Positions 55,761 to 64,000 of a stretch of 64,000 nt of DNA are shown here, piece by piece; the stretch's first letter is position 1; each line of letters opens with the position of its first letter. A program made the translations under genes and the position numbers. The notes under the pieces were generated by a model, which saw only the letters and a list, made by a program, of their open reading frames with translations, made no database searches and had not been told where the DNA came from. The stretch is from Colocasia esculenta (lineage: Eukaryota; Streptophyta; Magnoliopsida; Alismatales; Araceae), in the NCBI GenBank assembly GCA_014218235.1, contig CM024766.1, forward strand, positions 25,889,346-25,953,345, written 5' to 3'.

Positions 55761-57610
55761 CATTGTTGATTGTGCATTTCCGTTGTCTAGAGTTCTTCGC
55801 ACAAGTCAACACGCACACTTCCTCTAAACTGTCTCACAAACATAAAATAGTAAAAATGAACTCATACAGTGGTGAGAACAGGTCATATCCACGGAGAGGC
55901 TGAATAGAACTTGAATTTAAACTACTTTGATTTGAAATCATGCTATCAGACACATTCAATGTACCCTCACAGTTGAGGAATTAAACCTGTAAACAGAAAT
56001 CTTTAAAAGAAAATTTTCAAATCACTGTACCCCTAGAGCACAGGGGATGAACAATCCACAAGAGTAATTCTCACAAGCACCAAATCACTACTCTCACATC
56101 TCAAAGAATTGACAGAAAATAGGAACATGAATTTATGATACTATTCAAATAAACACCAACAAGACTTAAATTCTCAATGTGTTAACACTGAACTAAAAAC
56201 ATTCTTTCCACTGAGAGCAATATGAATCATGAGAAGTTCAGATCACTATATCCTCAAAACTTGAGGGATGAGAAACAAATCAATACAAAGTAATATAAAC
56301 TGCGATGTTAACTCCCAATCTGTCCAGAAAGAAGAAGCAAGAACGCCAAGAAATTGAAATCTCAAAATAAAATGTACAGAAGAACCACACTCTCTGCTCT
56401 CTCAATTTCTGGTAGATCTCTACTACCTCCGGAAGCTCCACAGTGCACAAACCTCAGATGGCTGTGCTTCCAAACACCGGACAACACCAATCTTTCATTA
56501 AAAGAGCAGTAGAAACCCTCACAACCTAACTAAACCAACTCGAACCAATCCTTAGCAATCAAAAATCTCAGATGGTGAACAATCTCTCAAGAAAAAAGAA
56601 GACTAGAAATTAACAACTACACTTAATTAACAACTACACAAGAAAAAAAAGAAGCTACTGCATCCTCCTCACAGCAGATCATTCTCCTCTTGCTCAACCA
56701 ACAGCAAGAAGAAGAAAAACCAAAGAAATGCAATCGCCCTCCTCACAGCAAAGATGTCGAACTCCGCAGCACAGAGAAATAAAGAAGATAGAACAGAAGA
56801 AATGGATTAAGCAAATGCAGAAGAAATGAACGCAACAATGTCTCTGGATCGATCTTCACATCATAAAAAAAATACAAATTAATTCCCAACAGTAGCAGTG
56901 ATCTATCACACCCAACCAATTCAATCTCACAAGATGCTGAACTCTGGAATGCTAAAAAAATTGTCGAACTGGAGTCTCCCTCCCACCAATGCTATCAGAA
57001 AGAAAAGAATAGAACAAATAAAATGGCAAAGAAAATTGTGAATCTGAATTAGCTAAGCCCAACTCTGCACTTACGGAAGAACATGAAGAATAGACCAATC
57101 CAAACTACAGAAGAAAAACTCCAAAAATTTGAACTAGAAATTTCCCAAAACGATGAACTCCGAGAACCTTCAACTATTGTTCTGCAGAAAATGAAAATTA
57201 CAGAAAACAAAACAGACTCTCTCTACTGGCGAAACAGAGAGACCAAGAAGAAACCCAACAGTACTACAAGAAGAACAGAAAGAAAACTATAATCCTAAAA
57301 ATTCCAATGGCCAAGCTCTCCCACATCTGCAGAAAATGAAAATTTCAGAAAGAAATAAAAAAAACTAAAAACTCCGAACTCCCTGCTATGCTGAATGAAG
57401 AAGTACAAGAAAAATGACAGAAGAAAATTCTCACCACTCCCCACTGGCGAACCCTCCCCTAAGAACTAAATACATAAAGAAAACTAAAATCCCCCCCCCA
57501 AATCTCTCACAGCTCTGCTCAAAAGAAAATACAGGAAATGGAAACTAAAAATAACAGAAAAAATTCCTACTTGCGACCAGGGAACCGCAGATCAGAGGAC
57601 CTTGGGGCCC

Positions 57611-57617
57611 TTTTATA
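57611..57617 (-). promoter_or_regulatory. TATA box of the Athila-like LTR
   Basis: On the minus strand GCGCTTATAAAAGGGCCCC is an excellent plant core promoter context, placed at the downstream edge of the GC-rich word region. Confidence 0.7.
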
Positions 57618-57624
57618 AGCGCTC

Positions 57625-58520
57625 GGGCCTCCTGGCGAGTTCCTCTTCCCGCCTCTGCACGATCCCCAGAAGCCTCACACCATCTGCACGCCTTCAAATC
57701 TCAGCACCGGCCTCTGCACGGGCACCAGGATCGCCATCACTCCACACTTGGATCGCCAACGTCGCACGACCTCCAGCTCAGCACCGCATCTGGTCCAGCC
57801 GGCCTCACCTCTTCCGTTCATGGTCTGCATCACCATGATCCAGCTCAGCTGCGGATCCACCAGATCCGGACCCCAGGCAGCGCCATCGCCTGCATCGCAT
57901 GCCTCCAACGCCTGCATCGGCCACGAACGCCCCCAGCCCACATGTGCCAGATCACACACGAGCACCACCTTGGACGCCCAGCAGACCATGCCGCCGCCAC
58001 CTCAGCTGGCCTGAACCGCCTGGGCCAGCAGCCATCGCCAGCGCTCAGTAGCTCCTTGCCATCACACCCAGCCATCACCGCGCCTCCCAGCACCGGTCCG
58101 TCAACACCATCGCATCTGTGCACGAGAGCACACCACATCGCCCAGCCCACCGATCCAGCCCAGCTCCAGATCCGCTTCACAGCGCCATGCACAGGAACCC
58201 TGTACACACCTGGTCTGGTCACCAGCCTTCACAAGCCGTGGCCCTTGCTTTGCACACATTGACCATCTACCTTCACAGCCCCTATAGCGCACCGCCTTGC
58301 ACACACTAGCAGCAGCTGCCCACCTACGCCTCCAGCTTCCATCGGCCAGAGCTCAGCAGCTCCTGGTCCAGCTGCCAGCCTCAGCAGGTCCTCCTCTTCT
58401 CCTAGCCGCGCACGGACCAGCACCCACTAGCCAGCTGCTGCCATCGCCTGGGCCGCTGCTGTGCACAGCCCACAGCTTCGCCAGAGATGCTCACCTTTTC
58501 CTGTTCAGATGCACCGCCAG
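57625..58520. promoter_or_regulatory. GC-rich word region upstream of the LTR TATA box
   Basis: About 900 bases of high G+C in an AT-rich LTR. Recurrent words on the plus strand are GCCATCGCC/GCCATCACC (about eight), CAGCTCAGC, CTCTGCACG, GCCTGCATCG and AGCAGCTCC. It ends directly before the TATA box. The words are less uniform than in the other arrays. Confidence 0.55.
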
Positions 58521-58963
58521 AGCTATTCTTCTGGAGTCTTCTTGTCTCCATCAACTGGGTAGGAAAAAGAGTTAGGAAATGGTTTAATAAGTGTACGTGG
58601 ACTATTTTAGATGTGGTATGATGGATGAGTGGGGTTGGTTATTAAAATTTATTTAAAATTTGAATTTTTTATAGACTAATATTTACAAGATTTATTAGAG
58701 GATGTTTAAACAAATATAAGACTAAGAATTATTTATATACTTGTAACAAGAGAAAAAACATTTTTATGAGTCAAAATTATTCAAAATATTTTGACTTTAT
58801 TTAATGGAAATCTAATTATGTGTTGTATCTAAAATTTTAACTAATATACTTTAAAATCTATTTCTGGATGAAATTAAAGTCAAAATACACTTTATTTAGA
58901 GACAACGAATGTCTAAAATTTACTGTATGTATGACTTTAACACGAAAAAATTTGTAGTCATCA

Positions 58964-60047
58964 CTCCCCCCTACTTGAACATTGCTAGTCCCTTAGCAAT
59001 AAAAATTATTCAAAAAGTAGGACTAGAAAAATGTCTCATGCTAAACAGTCATCATGTAAAAGATTAATGTAAAGATAAGTCTTTCCTAATTGTAAACACT
59101 TATGGCAAGAAATTAGTGTACGACTGATAGCTCACTTGAGAGTTCACATCAGCCCTCCTTGAGCTCCTCTGCCTCAGCTAGTATTTGAGATTAGATTAAT
59201 TCGAGGGAGAAGAAAAGAATTGTGGAATAAGATCCTTGCTCAGTCAGATCGGGTTGTTTCTCTCAGTTCCATTCTGCCCATCTTCCTTGAGGATTATTTG
59301 TCTGAGTTGGGGACTTTGCCCCTTTATTTGCACTTTGTGCACTCAGAATTTTTTTCTTTTTCATCCACAATGCTGCACAACCCATCACTTTTCAAGAGTA
59401 GCGAGTCCAACTTTACTCAGATCCGGGGCATTTTTCATGGATTTTTTCTCGAGCTTTTGCTTTTTGCTTTTGCTTTTTCTTTTTCTTTTCCTCTTAAAAG
59501 GAAGGATGAACAGTCAGGTTCCTTGATCACATGCCTTCACCTCCTTCACAATTCACTTAAGGGGAAGGGAGAAAATCAATCACCTCTCTCCTACTAGCTT
59601 TAACAGATTTGCTACATTCGGGTTCAGCTAATCTAAGTGGCTGTGTAGTGTGTGTATGAAAACTTCTTGCCATAAATCCTTACATAAGGTAGACAAGAAG
59701 TACATGTAATCATTTACAAGATGCTATCTAACATGGATGTTTGCAAAGGAGTGTGACAACCACAAAATTTTAATGGTTAAAGATCAGATACATAGTCTGT
59801 GAAATGACAAGCATTTTTATTCAAAGATGAAACATTGAAAAAAAAAATTATTTTTCTATGTACAAGCTAAGAAAATGAAATGAACCATGGATGGGGTGGA
59901 GACTATGAATGCATGCTTTATTCTACCTCTCCCCCTTACTTATTCACAAAAAAATAAAGTAAGACAGAAAATTACCTGATAAATGAAATTTGTACCCTTG
60001 GGTTGCCTCCCAATAGCGCTAAGTTTAACGTCTTCATCCGGACGCAA
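58964..60047 (-). other. 3' untranslated region of the Athila-like element
   Basis: It starts after the integrase-end stop codon with a GGGTTGCCTCCCAATAGCGC landmark (plus-strand reading, 60000-60019), familiar from plant gypsy elements. A second purine run is at 59928-59946. A plus-strand open frame of 125 codons (59220-59597) lies in a T-rich stretch and is not supported as a gene. Confidence 0.5.
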
Positions 60048-61469
60048 TTAGGCTTCGTTTGGCTCAGCTTGCTTGGTAGAATTCGTTTTTAAGAAAAATG
60101 GGCTTTCAAAGAAATGCTTTAACCTTTGCCCATTGACCGTGAATGATTGTCCAGTTTTAGGATCAAGAATAATGACAGCACCATTGTCGTAAGCTTTGAC
60201 AACAGTGTAAGCACCATCCCATCGGGACTTCAATTTTCCCGAAAACACACTAAGCCTCGAATTAAACAACCAAACCTTATCATGCACTTGAAAATTTTTT
60301 CTATGAATTTTTAAGACTTCAATCAATTTCTTCTCCTGCCCTTCTTTAAGATCACTAGCAATTATGATGGGCCAAGTTTCGTTCTCTCCTAGAAAGATGT
60401 ATTTTAAATTAGCAGGGAGTGGTTTTAGCTCAACCTTAGGAGGACATTCTAATGGAAGTGATGGATCATTATTCTGAAACATGGGACTAAATTTTGCTTC
60501 CTCTCTGTAACGACCCAGAATCCGCATTACCGGTACCCGACCAGTAACCCGAATTCTGACCCGCTAACCCACGAGACAAGCTTGGAAGGGTAAGAAAAGA
60601 ATGTCCGAGAAGACTATATATAAAAAGATACACACCAAGGTACAATAAACATTCCACTATATGAAATATAACATGTACAACACAGAGTCCTCAACAGGTA
60701 CAGAGTACAGAAAGTACACAAAAAGTACTACTCACGGCAACTAGAGCGCACGCGCACCAGAGTGACTCGACTCGCCTGGAACAGGAGTCGACGACGCACC
60801 TGAAAGGGAAGGGAGTGAGTCTCACGAAAGAGAGACCCAGTAGGAAAACACAACCCCACCGGAAACAGTGCTAAAGTGCAGTAAGTAAAGACAGAAAGTA
60901 AATACACCTCGCACACAACTGAAACCAGTGACAACTACGCAGCTCCCTCAACAGGAGTGCGCTAGAACTGTAAACCACGCGGCTCAGTAACATACACACA
61001 CACAACACAGTAAGTAGGACTCAGCTAGGGTCTGTAGCTCGGCGTCCCGTCGCCACAGAGTCTCGCAACCCCAGCCACGTGTGCACACTACAGATGCTCT
61101 CTCTAACGTCTGGTCCACGACCGGTTTTCCCCTACGCCCGACCTAGCAGTAGAGAAGGGGCTCCACGGAGACCGGCTCAAAACCACCACAAGGAGTACGC
61201 ACAGAACGGAGACGCTCTCAACGCCCTGGCTCACTGGCGGAGGACCCCCCCACACGCCAGTCATCTAGACGGAGTCGCACCCACGTCTAAGTAGCACAAC
61301 AGAAACAGCACGCGGTAACGCCACACGCGCACAACAGACGGAAACACAGTCACGTCTCAACACTGTCAACCCCTAGCACACTCAGACAGAGCCACACTCA
61401 AATGTCTGGTGAACTGTGTCAACAGACAGACACCACAACACTGCTAAAGGCACGCTGGGCACACAGACA

Positions 61470-61615
61470 GATTAACGGCAACATCGATTGCCACCAACCC
61501 AAGATGTAGACGGCCTTCCCTTGTCGTTAACAACATATCAACAACAAAGGATCCTGTTGTTACATCATACCTGATGATATTAACGTCAACAGATGTGGAC
61601 GTTAATATCCTCAGC
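61470..61615. promoter_or_regulatory. Word cluster in solo LTR, inner (GTTAAC/GACGTT type)
   Basis: ATTAACGGCAAC, GATTGCCACCAAC, GTAGACGGCC, TTGTCGTTAACAAC, ATTAACGTCAAC and GTGGACGTTAAT. It corresponds to 2825-2960 of the related LTR fragment. Confidence 0.7.
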
Positions 61616-62119
61616 TCCAGCAACCCTAGCGGCACCAGATCAACAAATCCGGGCCAAAACACCATATAAATACAAAAGGGAAGGAAGGAAACTCTTCCTT
61701 ACAATCATACACATTGCTGGGAATCGGGAAAACCACAATCCGTCACCCGGATTGTGCAAAATACCTAAAAATCCCAACATGCTCAACCCAAACCCTAAAA
61801 TGAAATTAACATGTAATTTACTCCAATTAAGCATGCTAATCCATCAGGGAGGGTTAAAGGGGTTAAGTCCCTACCTCTAAACGCCAAGAACAACCTCCAA
61901 CAAACGCGAATCTCGGCGGAACCCCCCAAGCTATCCGCACGAAATACGCCGAAAAGCCGCGATTCCCGCCCGAACTATCGCCGCCGCACGCAACGAAGAC
62001 CTTCCACGAACCCCCGTCAGTCACCAGGAGAAGTGGAACGAGACATAAATCAAAGAAGATAAGGAGAGAAGGGAAGGAGAAAAGGAAAACCTGATCTCGG
62101 CCTGCCCTATTTGAACAGG

Positions 62120-62320
62120 CCGGATCAGTAGACGTCAAGATCCCTTGCCGCCTACTGAACCGCCACACAGTCGACGTCCAGATCGACAACCGTTAAGTTC
62201 ATAACAGCTAAACGTCAACCTTATCGACATCAATGCACAGTCAACGTCCAACCCTTGGCCGCCAACCACAGGTAAACGACAACACCCCTGCCGTCAACCC
62301 GACAGAACTCCACCAGACTC
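62120..62320. promoter_or_regulatory. Word cluster in solo LTR, outer (U3 side)
   Basis: GTAGACGTCAAG, TTGCCGCCTAC, AGTCGACGTCC, AACCGTTAAG, CTAAACGTCAAC, AGTCAACGTCC, TTGGCCGCCAAC, GTAAACGACAAC and TGCCGTCAACC occur in 200 bases near the transcriptional upstream end of the LTR. Confidence 0.75.
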
Positions 62321-63358
62321 GACAAGGATCCGAGAAGAAAACCCGAAACGTTACACTCTCCCTCAAACCCTAGAGCACAGGGTTGGTCTACTGCTTTTTC
62401 CTCACAAGATTCTTCTACCACCAGACAACTTTCTTTTTCCTTGGATTGTTCTTTTTCAACCTTCTCTTCAACCTCTTCTTCAATTTCAAGTTCATTTTCA
62501 TTTTCTTTATCCTCACGCAAAGTTGTCATGTGTGGGTGAGGATTTATCAAGATTTTTCCACTTCTTATTGTATACATTGTTTCCATATTTTCCACTTGGG
62601 GACCCTAGCTTGGGCAGGAGAATGGTCATGTTGTATAAATTGATTTTGAAATTGTGGTGCAGGAATATTCTGAACAAAAGTTTGTTGTGTGTTTTGTGGT
62701 GGGGGTATATTTGGTTGAACAAGTGGTCTGTACCCCTGGACTTGATGATGTTGCTGGTTCTGATAAAATTCGGGAGGGTTGTTCCTTGGGTTTGCTATAG
62801 TTTGACTTGGTAACTGACCCAATTCCCTCCTACACACATCAGCAATCTGAGACTCTATCCTATCCAAATTTTGTTGCAAATTTTGGTTCTGATTTGATAT
62901 TGATTTTGTTGTTCTTGCATAGTTTGGCAAAGAGTCATCATCATATTTTGAATTTGATTCATTTTATCCTCCCAATTGGACTGAGAAGATGGTGGTTGAT
63001 TGTATGAATGTTGCTGAAAATTGGTATGAGCAAATTGATTGAAGTTTTGATTTTCTTGGAATTGTTGAGGTCTGGAATAAGAAGATTGGTCAAATCTCGG
63101 ATTCTGATTTGGATAGGATTGACCGTACATGGATTGGTTGAAAGAAGTTTGAGACATTTGTTCATATTGATTTTCATAAGAAAAGTTCGAGTGATTTCTC
63201 CAACCAGGGTTGTATGGATCATAAGAGTATGACTCATAGGAGGGATTGTAGAAATTTTGGACAGCTTGAATTTGTTCTTGGTTGGCCATATGAAAGAATC
63301 TCTCAATCTCGCCTAAAGCTTGAACCAAATCTATGTTCAAGGATCGTCTACCAAGCAT

Positions 63359-64000
63359 GCACAGTTGGGAAGCCCTCTATTTATGATTTTTAAATTTTTA
63401 AGATTTTTATTGATTTTTGATGAATTTTTTTTTAACCAAACACAAACAAACAAACACTTTTCAAAACAAATTAACCTAGACACTAAGTGTTCCTTGGACT
63501 TATGTTATTTTCTCAAAATCAGATTTATGCTTGCTTAAATCCAATTCTAACTCTTCTTGTACTGGCCAGGTAAGAGGTGGAGTAGAGGGAGGCCCCCCTT
63601 GCTTTCGCAAGGACCCAATTAAGTAACCTCTAGCTCGCTTAAGCGTAAGCTTTCTAACCTCTAATCCTAGACACCAGACTTAAAGAGAAGTTTTGAATTC
63701 AAGAAAGGATGAATCTAATGATGAACCCTAGGGCCAAGTCTACTGGTTTTTATTAAAAGCTGAAGTAAATGCAAAAATGTGGAATTTTTTTGTGATTTTT
63801 GGGCAAAGGAAAGGGTGATGAAATCCCTCACCTTATCTTTTTATTCTAATAGGTTAAGCCCTTAAGCAGTCCCAATTACAATTATGAAATGCAACAGATC
63901 AAGTTTGAAACAAGGGTTTTCTAATGCTAAGTCTAATGCATGAAACAAGTGGTGGAGGTCTTACCTTTCCCCCGCTCTCTTCAATGCAAGAAAAAAAATG
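63359..64000 (-). other. 5' leader of the Athila-like element, up to the window edge
   Basis: No open frame longer than about 70 codons is supported. Pyrimidine-rich and A/T-rich tracts occur, with a GCCTCCCTCTACTCCACCTC stretch near 63588-63569 (minus reading). The 5' LTR and primer site, if present, lie beyond 64000. Confidence 0.4.

Larger units (their letters stand above)
55805..58963 (-). repeat. Probable 3' LTR of the Athila-like element, minus strand; far end uncertain
   Basis: On the minus strand a polypurine tract AGTAGGGGGGAG (58975-58964) is followed by TGATGACTACAAA, the likely LTR start. Inside are a GC-rich word region (57625-58520), a strong TATA box (57617-57611) and, near 55920-55880, CCTCTCCGTGGATATGACC, a motif common close to the 3' end of such LTRs. 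The end near 55805 is an estimate. Plus-strand open frames in the GC-rich part have no protein-like features. Confidence 0.45.
60506..62355 (-). repeat. Solo LTR with target-site duplication CTCTC
   Basis: TGTAACGACCC...GAAACGTTACA, 1850 bases, flanked by CTCTC at 60501-60505 and 62356-62360. Removing the LTR and one duplication leaves the Athila-like frame uninterrupted, which confirms the boundaries. Same family as 1852-3065. Minus orientation follows from the shared GGGTCGTTACA end. It has word clusters at 61470-61615 and 62120-62320, and a TATTTATATGG-like box between them (about 61663-61673, minus strand). Confidence 0.9.
60048..63358 (-). pseudogene. Athila-like gag fused to integrase end; most of pol deleted; split by a solo LTR
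   Basis: On the minus strand, 63358-62565 (two frames, shift near 62900) encodes gag: YNPGWRNHSNFSYENQY, a Gln/Asn-rich stretch and IESQIADVCRRELGQL. Then comes a YTIRSGKIL segment and a Glu-rich linker up to 62356, where the solo LTR 60506-62355 is inserted. The frame resumes at 60505 with a pre-RT segment (PKVELKPLPANLKYIFLGEN, KKLIEVLKIHRKNF). It passes in frame straight into the integrase end (VHDKVWLFNSRL, GKLKSRWDGAY, VNGQRLKHF). Protease, RT, RNase H and the integrase core are therefore missing by an in-frame deletion near 60300. It would be a non-autonomous derivative even without the insertion. Confidence 0.75.

Noticed and set aside
57602..58575. Several GC-rich plus-strand open frames (Pro/Ala/Ser/His-rich)
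   Set aside because: High G+C lowers stop frequency in all frames. The frames overlap each other, have no domains and lie upstream of a minus-strand TATA box in an LTR.
59220..59597. 125-codon plus-strand open frame
   Set aside because: T-rich, with Phe/Leu/Ser runs, in the 3' untranslated part of an Athila-like element on the other strand; no start context or homology recognised.
1..64000. Search for a host single-copy gene, tRNA or rRNA
   Set aside because: All recognisable coding matches belong to retroelements or to the antisense PMD/DUF7745 genes inside them. No cloverleaf or rRNA landmark was seen; TGGTATCAGAGC strings are primer sites, not tRNA genes.

Overview
This window is repeat-dense nuclear DNA of a plant, most likely a flowering plant. 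It holds Ty1/copia SIRE-type, Ty3/gypsy chromovirus, Tat and Athila-like LTR retrotransposons, their initiator-Met tRNA and Tat-type primer sites, spliced plant mobile domain (PMD) genes, and LTR TATA boxes. I find no host gene, tRNA, rRNA or CRISPR array. Nearly every base can be placed in a nested or truncated LTR element. The species cannot be named from sequence alone.

Layout. 1-7650: pieces of four gypsy LTRs, ending in a complete 4.0-kb LTR (3066-7102), a primer site and a gag remnant. 7651-18138: a Tat-lineage element (family 1) whose internal region carries, on the opposite strand, a spliced DUF7745-like gene and a spliced PMD gene; its 3' LTR is followed by two more LTR copies in tandem. 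18139-19399: copia integrase/RT remnant, cut inside the RT catalytic region by a SIRE-type element (19400-31355) with gag, pol and an env-like third region. 31356-37485: LTR fragments, one split by a 4.24-kb solo LTR with target-site duplication GCGAT. 37486-40905: LTR, primer site and gag start of another element. 40906-47880: a second Tat derivative (family 2) with the same antisense gene pair and its own 3' LTR. 47881-52490: 5' half of a chromovirus on the minus strand. 52491-55760: decayed copia on the minus strand. 55805-64000: Athila-like element on the minus strand with most of pol deleted, split by a solo LTR with duplication CTCTC.

The most striking signal is a layer of cis-acting short 'word' clusters that no gene explains. 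Each LTR family carries, just upstream of its TATA box and often again downstream, a dense array of one family-specific word: GTTRACGKC/GGCGGC-like, TCGCGA, TTCGACT, AACGATT, GAGGTGTCC, or a GC-rich GCCATCRCC type. The two Tat families share gene content, order and intron positions. Their word clusters lie at the same places (LTR promoter, promoter of each antisense gene, PMD intron 1), but the word differs: GACGTC-like in family 1 and TCGCGA in family 2. This looks like concerted replacement of binding sites and suggests co-evolution with a trans-acting DNA-binding factor, either encoded by the element or recruited from the host. That functional reading is inference; the words, their positions and the synteny are read directly from the sequence.
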